In this document: one piece after another, positions 56,241-64,000 of the stretch | How positions within the stretch are numbered: position 1 is the stretch's first letter | How the letters are laid out: each line of letters begins with the position of its first letter | Origin: Azonexus sp. | GTDB taxonomy: Bacteria > Pseudomonadota > Gammaproteobacteria > Burkholderiales > Rhodocyclaceae | Direction of reading: 5' to 3' | DNA: 64,000 bases | Assembly (NCBI RefSeq): GCF_030824335.1 | Contig: NZ_JAVBXX010000017.1 | Coordinates: 1 to 64,000 of the forward strand | Notes under the pieces: generated by a model | What the model was told of the DNA's origin: nothing | Databases searched by the model: none | Seen by the model: only the letters and a program-made list of their open reading frames with translations | Program-made: the position numbers and the translations under genes

Positions 56241-56954
56241 TTAACGCATTCGTTGCCAATTTTCGAGTATTTTCAGCGATTTGGCGTAGCTGTGACGAAT
56301 TTGCGCTTCACTGTAGCGGTGGGTGCTACCGGCCGGGCAAGCTTGGCGCGCCAGGCAGCCCAGTGCGCATGCCGAGCCGGGGCGCAAGCGTTCATTGCTG
56401 CAGGCTTCAAGCTGAAAGTGTTCGCCGGTGGCGCCGGCCGGGCAGGCGCTGATGCAGGGGCGGGCGATACAGTCCAGGCATGGGCTGGTGTTTTCCGGTT
56501 TGTTGCGGTCGACCGGTGTGGTCGGGGAAAAAGCGGTGTCGCTCAGCACGACGGCACGGTAGGCAAACCAACTGCCCCACTGACGGTCAACGCCGATCAT
56601 GAAGGGGGATGGGTGATGCCAGCCGGCCAGCTTGCCCAGTGCTTGCAGGCCGATCATGGCCGGGCCGGGGTAGAGGATGCGGTAGTGGTTTTCCGGTAAA
56701 AACTCGGCAAAACAGCGGTCGACCGCAGCACTGGTGTAATCGTCGATCGGATCTTCCCCGCCTTGCCCGGCGGTCTGCACACATTCCCATAGCCGGCGGC
56801 CGGCGTGGCCGAGCAGGATTAATTGCTGTTCGCCGGCTTGTCGGTTCAGCGGTGCCAGCGTTTCTGCCGGCAGTGCATCAAGCGTGAAAACATGTTGCCG
56901 GTTGAGCCCGGCCGACGAGAAAAAATCACCGGGAAACGCCTGCCTCTGGTTCAT
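56241..56954 (-). CDS. 4Fe-4S ferredoxin-type protein
   Basis: A 237-residue protein. The N-terminal part is unassigned; the C-terminal third has CLDCIARPCISACPAGA, a classic [4Fe-4S] CxxCx4CxxxCP motif, and CALGCLARQACPAGS, a less regular second cluster site. It resembles the iron-sulfur half of epoxyqueuosine-reductase-like proteins but lacks a recognisable cobalamin domain. ATG 56954 overlaps the dacB stop (ATGA). Electron-transfer role probable, partner unknown. Confidence 0.75.
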   Translation of the reverse strand: MNQRQAFPGDFFSSAGLNRQHVFTLDALPAETLAPLNRQAGEQQLILLGHAGRRLWECVQTAGQGGEDPIDDYTSAAVDRCFAEFLPENHYRILYPGPAMIGLQALGKLAGWHHPSPFMIGVDRQWGSWFAYRAVVLSDTAFSPTTPVDRNKPENTSPCLDCIARPCISACPAGATGEHFQLEACSNERLRPGSACALGCLARQACPAGSTHRYSEAQIRHSYAKSLKILENWQRMR

Positions 56955-58435
56955 TGGCGTTGGGCAATCCAGGTCAGCAGTGCATCAATCGCCACACCGC
57001 CTTGCTGGGCGCGCGGGTCATTGATCAGAAAGCTCAGGGCGTAGCGTCGGCCACGGGCATCCAGTGCATAACCGGCGGCACTGCGTACACCGTTCAGCGT
57101 GCCGGTCTTGATGTGAGCGCGGCCGGTGACCGGCGAGCCGTTAAGCCGCTTTTTCATCGTCCCGTCGATGCCGACCAGCGGCATGCTGGCGATGAATTCC
57201 GGCATGAGCGGGTTTTGCCAGGCGTCGAGCAGCAGACGGTTCAGGCTGCCGGCACTGATTCTTTCGCTGCGCGACAGGCCTGAACCATTGTCGATGACCA
57301 GCTCGGGGAAACGCAGGCCGCGTCCGCTCAGCCAATCGTTAATGCGTTGTCCGGCGCGTTCGGTATTGGCGGGAAAATTGCCACCTGTCCGGAGGGCTTC
57401 CGGCGGGTTTTCCTTGGCTGGGGCCGTGACTTCCTGCGGCGGCTGGCTGAGCGTCAGGAAGACTTGGCGGGCCATCACGTTGTTGCTGAATTTGTTGATG
57501 TCGCGCACGGCATCGGCCAGCGGGGGAGATTCGTGGCTGGCCAGCAGTTGTGCCGCCGGTGGTGTTGCTCCGTCGCGTACCCGGCCGCTCAGGCGCCCGC
57601 CCAGTTCTTGCCACAGGCTGAGGATCAAGCCTTTGTCGTGCGCTTCGGCGGACAATGGCGACAGGCTGAGCGCCCGTTCGCCGCATTGCACGGCATAAGT
57701 GCCGGTAATTTCGAGTCGTTGCCGCCCGCCATCCGGCAGCAGCGCCAGGTTGATACGATCCTTCCAGTCGCTGCCGCAGACCGTCCCTGTACTACGCAGG
57801 CGGTTGTCTATGTACAGATCGGCACTCGGCGTTTCGAGCAGGATGCGGGGCTGGCCTTCCTGCGCCTGCAGGGTGAAACGCAGTGCCTGGAAATTGATCA
57901 ACAGACCGTTCGGGCCAATGTTGTAGGGGCGCAGCGGTTTGTTGTCGAAAGCGGCCGGATCGAAGGCTGTCGGGGCAAATGCACTGCGGTCGAGCACGAT
58001 GTCGCCAGCAATCCGTTCGATGCCGCGCACGCGCAATTGGCGGAGCAGGGAGGACAGATGCTCAATGGCAAACTTCGGATCGCCGCTGCCCTTGAGGTAC
58101 AAATTCCCCGCTAAAACACCGTTGACCGCAACATTGTCGGCCAGTGCGCTGGTTTGCCAGACGTAAGCCGGGCCGAGCAGGTCAAGTGCAGCATAGGTGG
58201 TGACCAGTTTCATCACCGACGCCGGATTCATCGCCTGCCGGCTGTTGTGTTCAATCAGCGGCGCTCCGCTATCGACTGCCTGAACGACGATGCCGACATT
58301 TTGCAGCGGGATCTGTGCCGCGTGCAGGGCCAGTACGACGGGGGGCGGCAGTTGTGCAAGCACGTCTGCTGCCCCGATGAGGGGCAGCAGACTCAGCGCC
58401 AGCCGGACGAGATGGTATGCGGCAAACCGGCGCAT
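56951..58435 (-). CDS. dacB: D-alanyl-D-alanine carboxypeptidase/endopeptidase (PBP4)
   Basis: A 494-residue periplasmic class C penicillin-binding protein with a signal peptide (about 1-27). Motif 1 is SVMK (Ser73, Lys76), motif 2 is SNN (KFSNNVMARQ, about 322), and motif 3 is KTG (HIKTGTLNG, about 447). It trims and opens peptidoglycan cross-links. It is coupled to the downstream 4Fe-4S gene and ends a same-strand run after the chemoreceptor gene, 13 nt away. Confidence 0.93.
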   Translation of the reverse strand: MRRFAAYHLVRLALSLLPLIGAADVLAQLPPPVVLALHAAQIPLQNVGIVVQAVDSGAPLIEHNSRQAMNPASVMKLVTTYAALDLLGPAYVWQTSALADNVAVNGVLAGNLYLKGSGDPKFAIEHLSSLLRQLRVRGIERIAGDIVLDRSAFAPTAFDPAAFDNKPLRPYNIGPNGLLINFQALRFTLQAQEGQPRILLETPSADLYIDNRLRSTGTVCGSDWKDRINLALLPDGGRQRLEITGTYAVQCGERALSLSPLSAEAHDKGLILSLWQELGGRLSGRVRDGATPPAAQLLASHESPPLADAVRDINKFSNNVMARQVFLTLSQPPQEVTAPAKENPPEALRTGGNFPANTERAGQRINDWLSGRGLRFPELVIDNGSGLSRSERISAGSLNRLLLDAWQNPLMPEFIASMPLVGIDGTMKKRLNGSPVTGRAHIKTGTLNGVRSAAGYALDARGRRYALSFLINDPRAQQGGVAIDALLTWIAQRQ

Positions 58436-58448
58436 CGGGCGCTGTTGT

Positions 58449-60533
58449 TTAACGTTGATAGAGGACGAATCCAGAGATCAGCGTTTCGAGTTGCTTCGAG
58501 GTCTGCAGCAAATCGTTGGCCGCCTGGCGAGCTTCCCGTGCCGAGTTGGTGTTTTGCTCGATCAGATCGGTGATCTGCTGCATGCTGATGGCCACTTCCT
58601 CGCTGGCGATACCCTGTTGGCGTGCAGCGTCGGAAATCTGCCCGGCCATCAGCGAGACTTGTCCGGACGACTGGGTGATGCCTTCCAGTCCGGCCACGCT
58701 GTCACGCAGCTTGCCGATACCGTTCTCCACTTCCTGGGCCGCGAGATCCATGCTGGCTACGGCTTGCGCGGTGACCGACTGGATTTCATTGACTGTCTTG
58801 TTGATATCAGAGGTCGAGGTCGTGGTCCGTTCAGCCAGTTTGCGCACTTCATCCGCCACGACGGCGAAGCCACGACCCTGTTCGCCGGCGCGGGCAGCTT
58901 CGATGGCGGCATTGAGTGCCAGCAGGTTGGTCTGGCTGGCAATGTCGGCAATCACGCTAGTGATGTCGCCGATCTTGGCAATCGAGCGGTTGAGCTGGTC
59001 GATCGTGTTGTTCGAGGTGGTGACCGCCTCGACCACGCGGTTCGTTGCTTCCATGCTCTGACTGATATTGGTGTTGCTCTGGTTTACCTGGGATTGCGAG
59101 TCGCGGGCTGCGCTGGCGGTGTCGTGCGCGTTGGCCGCCACTTCCTGCACAGATTGGCTGAACTCTTCGGTTGCTGCGGCGACCCCTTCGACGCTGGCCT
59201 GCTGCTGCTCGGACTGTGCGGCGACCTGGCTCATCTGCGATTCCAGCAGCTTGCTGCGCGAATCGATGGCCTTGGAGGCGGCATTGATTTCGTCGAGCAT
59301 GGCCTTCAGCGTGCCTTGCATGACACCGAGGTTGCACAGCAGGATGCCGGTTTCGTCGCGTCCTGCAATGTCGATTTCGTCGGTCAGGTTGCCTTCGGCA
59401 ATCCGGTCAAACAAGGCGACCGCCTTGCGGATCGGTCCGACAATTGCCGAGACCAGCATTGCGCCGCCGGCCAGGGTGAGCAGGATGGCCAGTGCGAGCA
59501 GTCCGATGCTCAGGTTGCGGATGTCCGAAAAGTGCGTTTCGGCTTCTTCATAACGCACATTGGCACTATCGGAAAGTTCCTGGATCAATGCCATGCCATC
59601 GCGCTGCATTTCTGCGTACAGCGGGTTGATGTTTTTCAGCAGCGTTACATTGGCATCCAGGAAAAGCCCCTGTTTCAGCAACTCGCGTGCCGCATTGACG
59701 CCTTCACGGGAGAAGCGCTCACGCGTCTGGCTGAATTTGTCGAGCAGGGTTTTCTGCTTTTCGGACAATGGTGCAGTCTTCAGTTTTTCCAGCAGGTCGT
59801 TGATTTCAGAGCGGTTCTTCAGGGTCGCATCGATATGCATGTCGAGCGGATGATCGTGCAATTTGGCGAACTGACTGGCCGGGTCATGCTGCAGTGCCAG
59901 CATGATTTGCGAACGGTTGTCGGTCAGTAACGCCATCATCCGGTTGACGGTGTTGGACGGCAACAGATTGTCGCGATACATCGCATTCAACTGTGCGTTG
60001 GTGCTGCTCTGTCCGTTCAGGCCGACCACGCCGACGATAGCCATGAGCGTCAGCAGAGCGCCCATGGTGGCCCAGATACGGGTGCGCAGGGACAAGGATT
60101 TCCGTCCGGTGCCCGGCAGACTGCCCTTTTGCCCGGCGGCTGCGTAAGCGGCTTCGGCCATCGAGCGCTTGGCGCCAGCAGCGGGGGTGCGCACCGACAT
60201 GTAGCCAGTGATCTGCCCATCTTTTTTGAGCGGTACGACAAAGGCCTCAACCCAGTAGTAGTCACCGTTCTTGCAACGATTTTTGACCAGACCACGCCAT
60301 GGCAGTCCGGATTTTACGGTCGCCCACAAATCCTTGAATGCTGCCTCGGGCATGTCAGGATGGCGTACCAGATTGTGGTTTTTGCCGACGAGTTCGTCCC
60401 GGCTGAAGCCGCTGATCTCGACGAAGGCATCATTGGCATAGGTGATGATGCCTTTCAGGTCAGTTCGGGAAACCAGGTAGGTGTTGGAAGGGAAATGGAC
60501 TTCTCGCTGGGTGACGGGCTGATTGTTTTTCAT
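58449..60533 (-). CDS. Aer-like PAS-domain methyl-accepting chemotaxis protein
   Basis: A 694-residue protein. The N-terminal PAS domain (about 10-120) carries the Aer-type signature [21 protein letters not shown] and [13 protein letters not shown], usually FAD-binding and redox sensing. Two TM helices (about 145-165 and 335-360) flank a helical periplasmic segment. HAMP follows, then a signalling domain with the hairpin tip ([35 protein letters not shown]). It signals through CheA/CheW. ATG 60533 is preferred over a GTG at 60563. No che genes are in the window. Confidence 0.92.
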   Translation of the reverse strand: MKNNQPVTQREVHFPSNTYLVSRTDLKGIITYANDAFVEISGFSRDELVGKNHNLVRHPDMPEAAFKDLWATVKSGLPWRGLVKNRCKNGDYYWVEAFVVPLKKDGQITGYMSVRTPAAGAKRSMAEAAYAAAGQKGSLPGTGRKSLSLRTRIWATMGALLTLMAIVGVVGLNGQSSTNAQLNAMYRDNLLPSNTVNRMMALLTDNRSQIMLALQHDPASQFAKLHDHPLDMHIDATLKNRSEINDLLEKLKTAPLSEKQKTLLDKFSQTRERFSREGVNAARELLKQGLFLDANVTLLKNINPLYAEMQRDGMALIQELSDSANVRYEEAETHFSDIRNLSIGLLALAILLTLAGGAMLVSAIVGPIRKAVALFDRIAEGNLTDEIDIAGRDETGILLCNLGVMQGTLKAMLDEINAASKAIDSRSKLLESQMSQVAAQSEQQQASVEGVAAATEEFSQSVQEVAANAHDTASAARDSQSQVNQSNTNISQSMEATNRVVEAVTTSNNTIDQLNRSIAKIGDITSVIADIASQTNLLALNAAIEAARAGEQGRGFAVVADEVRKLAERTTTSTSDINKTVNEIQSVTAQAVASMDLAAQEVENGIGKLRDSVAGLEGITQSSGQVSLMAGQISDAARQQGIASEEVAISMQQITDLIEQNTNSAREARQAANDLLQTSKQLETLISGFVLYQR

Positions 60534-60712
60534 TTTTTTCCGAAGGGCTGCCGGTAAAGTCACTGCTGATTGTTGATTGAAAAGATTGCATCCATAAAAC
60601 CTGTCAACACTATTCTAAAAGTCATATCAGGTAAACATATAAGGGGGGGTGTTTCGCGCGCGCTGTTTTTCCGGATGGCATGGGTTTGTGGGCTAGGTTT
60701 ATGTGTGCCCAT

Positions 60713-60746
60713 AAAAAATCCCCGCGCAGTTTTGAACTGGCGGGGA
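60713..60746 (-). terminator. Intrinsic terminator after the Pal-like gene
   Basis: A stem TCCCCGC/GCGGGGA extended by CAGTT/AACTG (one bulged base) is followed on the - strand by T6 (60718-60713). It lies 63 bp past the stop of the Pal-like lipoprotein gene. The rest of the gap 60534-60808 shows no gene. Confidence 0.85.
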
Positions 60747-60808
60747 TGGATCATGCTGTTTATGAAGTCTGGATGATCTGGCGGGAGTGCTGCCTTGCCT
60801 GGAGGGGC

Positions 60809-61372
60809 TTAGCGTTCGCGCTCGTACACGATGTCGGCCCGACGGTTTTCGGCCCATGCCGCTTCGTCGCGGCCCCTAACCTTGGGACGGCTGTTGCCCC
60901 AGCTCTTGAGTCCGATTTGTGCGGGATCGGCGCCGTTGCCAATCAGGGTGGCACGGATGCTTTGCGCCCGCTTGAGGCCCAGTTGTTTGTTGTAGTTGGC
61001 ACTGCCACGTTCGTCGGCATGGCCTTCGATGCGCATCCGTGCCGCTGGGGTACGCGCCAGGTAGCGGGCATGTGCCATCAGGACCTGGTCATAGTCGGCT
61101 TTCAGGTCAGTCTGGTTCAGGCTGAAATAAAGACTGCGCTGGGTACGCAAGTCTTCCGTGTTTGCCGGGGGCTGGGGTGTCTCCGATTCGACTGGCTTGA
61201 CGACCTGGCTGGTGGGGGTTTGCAGTTCGGGCGGAACGGGTTGGCCGAGAAGTCCGGGGTGAACCTTGAGGCTGCCACTTTGGCTGATCTGGCTGGCTGG
61301 TTGGACGACAGTAGTCGTGCAGGCGCTGAGCAGTGAAGCAAGCAAGAGAGGGACGGTCAGGGAGGCACGCAT
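60809..61372 (-). CDS. OmpA/Pal-family peptidoglycan-associated lipoprotein
   Basis: A 187-residue protein with a lipoprotein signal (MRASLTVPLLLASLLSAC, lipobox Cys18). A Pro-rich spacer leads to an OmpA-C domain (about 80-187) with IEGHADERGSANYNKQLGLKRAQ and the binding Arg in ENRRADIVY. It anchors the outer membrane to peptidoglycan. It stands alone, not in a tol-pal cluster, so it may be a second Pal-like protein. Divergent from hemA with 151 bp between. Confidence 0.88.
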   Translation of the reverse strand: MRASLTVPLLLASLLSACTTTVVQPASQISQSGSLKVHPGLLGQPVPPELQTPTSQVVKPVESETPQPPANTEDLRTQRSLYFSLNQTDLKADYDQVLMAHARYLARTPAARMRIEGHADERGSANYNKQLGLKRAQSIRATLIGNGADPAQIGLKSWGNSRPKVRGRDEAAWAENRRADIVYERER

Positions 61373-61482
61373 AGGTTCGCAGCGACAACGAAAGGAAACA
61401 ATAATAGCTGCTCCGCGTGCTTCCAGCCAGTTTTGCCTTGTCGGGATCTTTGCGTCGCACCGGAAAGCCGTTTGGGCGGCAA

Positions 61483-61491
61483 TGATATAAT
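61483..61491 (+). promoter_or_regulatory. Extended -10 promoter of hemA
   Basis: TGATATAAT (61483-61491) is a perfect extended -10 element (TGN-TATAAT); no good -35 is seen 16-18 bp upstream. Transcription would start near 61498, leaving a leader of about 26 nt with no clear Shine-Dalgarno before the GTG start. Confidence 0.6.
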
Positions 61492-61523
61492 CGCCCCCCG
61501 CATCCTGTACCTGGCGCTTCACA

Positions 61524-62774
61524 GTGATCTTCACCCTCGGTATCAACCATCATTCTGCCCCGCTCGCGATTCGCGAGCGTGTCGCTTTCGGTGCCGACAA
61601 ATTGCGTCATGCCCTGTCCGAATTGGCAAGCTCACAGGTGGTGCGCGAAGTGGCGATCCTGTCAACTTGCAACCGGACGGAAATTTACTGTGTCGCCGAG
61701 TCGACGCAGCGTGTGATCGATTGGCTGAGTGCCTATCATCAGGTTGAACACGCCGACCTGTTGCCTTTCCTCTATGTCCATGATCAGCCGGCGGCGATTC
61801 AGCATGCTTTCCGGGTGGCCAGCGGCCTCGATTCAATGGTTATCGGTGAGCCGCAGATTCTCGGGCAGGTCAAGGATGCCGTCAGGGCCGCTGAGGAAAT
61901 CGGCACCTTGGGTACGCAACTGCACAAACTGTTTCAGCGGGCCTTTGCGGTCGCCAAGGAAGTCCGCAGCACGACGGCAATCGGCGCCAATATCGTGTCG
62001 ATGGCCGCGGCTGGCGTGCATCTGGCTGAACGCATTTTCGAGTCGGTGGCTGGACAACGCATACTGTTCATCGGTGCTGGCGAGATGATTGAGCTTTGTG
62101 CCGCCCATTTTTGTGCCGACAAGCCGAAACAGGTCACCGTCGCCAATCGCACCATTGAGCGTGGCCGCCTGCTGGCCGAGCGTTATGGCGGTGCTGCCAT
62201 TCGTCTTGATGATCTGGCCGATTATCTGCCACAGCACGATATCGTCGTGTCGTGTACTGCCAGTCCGCTGCCGATTATCGGTTTGGGCATGGCCGAACGG
62301 GCCATCAAGGCACGCCGGCATCGGCCCATTTTCATTGTTGACCTGGCTGTGCCGCGCGATGTGGAAGAAGAAGTGGGTGAGCTCGATGACGTCTTCCTGT
62401 ACACAGTGGACGATCTGGCGCAAATCGTTGAAAGCGGCATGGAGTCGCGGCAAGCGGCCGTAGTCGAAGCCGAGGACATCATTGGCGCTCGGGTCCGGGA
62501 TTTTCTCGGCTGGCTGCAGGCGCGTGACAGTGTGCCAGTCATCCGCTCGTTGCGTGACTCGGCCGAGCGCATGCGTCGGCACGAACTGGAGCATGCGCTG
62601 AAAATGTTGTCCAAGGGCGAGGCGGCAGACAAGGTTATCGAGCAGCTCTCCTTGCGGCTGACCAACAAGCTGCTGCATGCGCCGACCCAGTCACTCAATC
62701 AGGCTGAAGGTGCTGAACGTGGTGAACTGCAGCTCGCTGCTGCCCGTCTGTTTCACCTGCATTCGAACGACTGA
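61524..62774 (+). CDS. hemA: Glutamyl-tRNA reductase
   Basis: A 416-residue enzyme with start GTG 61524 (encoding [20 protein letters not shown]). The catalytic Cys is in [11 protein letters not shown] (Cys49), the substrate site in [20 protein letters not shown], and the NADPH domain in [13 protein letters not shown]-terminal dimerisation helix completes the protein. It converts glutamyl-tRNA to glutamate semialdehyde, the first step of tetrapyrrole synthesis, which also supplies siroheme for NirB. Confidence 0.96.
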   Translation: MIFTLGINHHSAPLAIRERVAFGADKLRHALSELASSQVVREVAILSTCNRTEIYCVAESTQRVIDWLSAYHQVEHADLLPFLYVHDQPAAIQHAFRVASGLDSMVIGEPQILGQVKDAVRAAEEIGTLGTQLHKLFQRAFAVAKEVRSTTAIGANIVSMAAAGVHLAERIFESVAGQRILFIGAGEMIELCAAHFCADKPKQVTVANRTIERGRLLAERYGGAAIRLDDLADYLPQHDIVVSCTASPLPIIGLGMAERAIKARRHRPIFIVDLAVPRDVEEEVGELDDVFLYTVDDLAQIVESGMESRQAAVVEAEDIIGARVRDFLGWLQARDSVPVIRSLRDSAERMRRHELEHALKMLSKGEAADKVIEQLSLRLTNKLLHAPTQSLNQAEGAERGELQLAAARLFHLHSND

Positions 62775-62795
62775 CGAGCCTCGCGGTTTTCCGCC

Positions 62796-64000
62796 TCAGT
62801 CCGCTTTGACTGCCTGTATTACCCGGTTACGTCCGTTGCGCTTGGCTTCAAGCAAGGCGTCGTCGGCGGCCTGAATCAACGTCGATGTCGTCTGGTAATC
62901 GGGCAGGGCTGCGATGCCGCAACTGAAGGTGGCATGCAATGCGCCGTGGGCATGCGCATGTGGCAAGGCCCCGAAGTCTTCGCGAATCTGGTTGAGCAGG
63001 CTGATGGCTCTTTCCAGGTTCAGGTTGGGCAAGGCGATGATGAACTCTTCTCCGCCGTAGCGGCCGATCAGGTCACTGCTGCGCAAGCGGCCCCGCAGTA
63101 GCCAGGCCAGGCTGCGGATGACCTGATCGCCGACCGGATGACCATAGTTGTCATTGATCAGTTTGAAACGATCGATATCGAGCATTGCCACCACCAGTTT
63201 TCCTGTGGCAGAAACGCTGTGCAGCATGGTCTTGAGTTGGCTTTTCGATGTGGCATGGTTGAGCAGGCCGGTCAGGCTGTCGTGGCGGCCGGCGTAGAGC
63301 ATTTCACGATAGCGTTCGATCTTGGTCTTGACGACCGATGCCAGGATGATCGGGTTGACCGGTTTGGTCAGGAATTGGTCGCCGCCCAGACGCAGGGCTT
63401 CAACCTGCTGCACGATATCGGTTTCGCTGGACAGGTAGATGACAGGCAGTGCCTGGAACTCTGGAATCTGGCGTAGCGCACTGGTCACCTCGACTCCGGT
63501 GCAGAAGGGCATGTACATGTCCATCAGAATGGCGTCGGGACGGTAATCGGCAGCCGTTTCGAGCAGTTTGCGCGGGTCGTTGATGGCCATGCTGTCAATG
63601 CCGTGCTGGGAGAGCGAGCGGCGAATATGGGCAATCGCTGTTGCCGAGTCTTCAACGACCAGCACACGGTGTACGTCCTGTTCGCCGGTTTCGGCCAGGT
63701 CGAGTATGCGCGACAGGACATCGCCGGCGGTGTTAGTGGCCGGAATGCAGGCATCGGCACCGGCGCGCTGGCGCAGCACAATGCTTTCCAGATTCAAGGG
63801 TACTGCCAGGCAATAGATGTAGCTGGTCGGGAAGCAATTGCGCAGCTTGCCGATTTGTTCGACGGTGTTGTCCGCGTGGGGTTCGGCGCTTGCTTCGTCC
63901 GGAATGAAAACGATAGCAAGTGGCGGCTCGCCATTGCCGGGTGGGCTGGCTTCATGCCGAGTATCTGCGGTGAAACCGAAGAAACGCAATTGTTCGGCCA
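62796..64000 (-). CDS. Response regulator with GGDEF diguanylate cyclase (5' end cut by window)
   Basis: The frame stays open to the window end (codons AEQLRFFGF), so the true start lies beyond 64000; a TTG at 63989 is not convincing. The visible part is the end of a degenerate first REC-like domain, a second REC domain with phospho-Asp in AILMDMYMP and LTKP, and a GGDEF domain with RYGGEEF (active cyclase motif). It makes c-di-GMP in response to a kinase not present here. Converges on hemA with a 21-bp gap. Confidence 0.9.
   Translation of the reverse strand, partial: AEQLRFFGFTADTRHEASPPGNGEPPLAIVFIPDEASAEPHADNTVEQIGKLRNCFPTSYIYCLAVPLNLESIVLRQRAGADACIPATNTAGDVLSRILDLAETGEQDVHRVLVVEDSATAIAHIRRSLSQHGIDSMAINDPRKLLETAADYRPDAILMDMYMPFCTGVEVTSALRQIPEFQALPVIYLSSETDIVQQVEALRLGGDQFLTKPVNPIILASVVKTKIERYREMLYAGRHDSLTGLLNHATSKSQLKTMLHSVSATGKLVVAMLDIDRFKLINDNYGHPVGDQVIRSLAWLLRGRLRSSDLIGRYGGEEFIIALPNLNLERAISLLNQIREDFGALPHAHAHGALHATFSCGIAALPDYQTTSTLIQAADDALLEAKRNGRNRVIQAVKAD

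Noticed and set aside
58290..59930. Long open frame (546 codons) opposite the chemoreceptor and dacB
   Set aside because: The chemoreceptor and dacB reading frames carry all the conserved motifs; the antisense peptide has none.

Overview
This window looks like chromosomal DNA of a betaproteobacterium, most likely of the Rhodocyclales (Dechloromonas/Azonexus-like). That placement is an inference from GC-rich codon use, the tuf-rpsJ-rplC ribosomal order, the flavour of the proteins, and the density of c-di-GMP, chemotaxis and nitrate/nitrite genes. No rRNA or tRNA gene was seen to confirm it.

Region 1 (1-14.3 kb, + strand) is the fused S10-spc-alpha ribosomal supercluster: the end of tuf, rpsJ, rplC-D-W-B, rpsS, rplV, rpsC, rplP, rpmC, rpsQ, then rplN-X-E, rpsN, rpsH, rplF-R, rpsE, rpmD, rplO, secY, a decayed infA, rpmJ, rpsM-K-D, rpoA and rplQ, closed by a bidirectional terminator. 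Two internal promoters have their -10 box in the centre of an inverted repeat. The infA copy carries a nonsense codon, a frameshift and many missense changes, so another IF-1 gene must exist elsewhere if the sequence is right.

Region 2 (14.3-29.1 kb) is mixed: a response regulator-PAS-PP2C phosphatase, an Atm1-type ABC exporter, a YciA thioesterase, a FadL porin, a DUF2802-like protein, a SPOR-domain protein, a TPR protein, ridA, recG, a Cache-PAS-GGDEF-EAL protein coupled to a urea/amide-type periplasmic binding protein, and an alpha/beta hydrolase.

Region 3 (29.2-36.9 kb) is a nitrite-assimilation operon on the - strand: nirB, nirD, a formate/nitrite channel and a fused PP2C phosphatase/Ser-Thr kinase. 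Its upstream region carries a complete nitrogen-control architecture: NtrC-like sites, a sigma-54 promoter, and a leader with two A1/G4 hexaloop hairpins typical of NasR/NasT (ANTAR) antitermination. A degenerate metallo-beta-lactamase-fold protein and a divergent LysR regulator follow.

Region 4 (37.1-41.1 kb) is a visibly less GC-rich two-gene island encoding an OLD-family nuclease and a UvrD-like helicase, the layout of the Gabija anti-phage system.

Region 5 (41.4-47 kb) is an operon led by an apparently leaderless ArsR-family gene, followed by an acyltransferase/acyl-ACP synthetase (Aas-like), a Tat-type amidohydrolase and an LplT-PlsC fusion, suggesting regulated lysophospholipid salvage.

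Region 6 (47-64 kb) contains an unknown protein, ubiA, a YcgR/PilZ protein, ubiD, a GNAT acetyltransferase, a small membrane protein, a hybrid histidine kinase coupled to a sugar-binding-type periplasmic protein, a 4Fe-4S protein overlapping dacB, an Aer-like chemoreceptor, an OmpA/Pal-type lipoprotein, hemA and a GGDEF response regulator cut by the window end.
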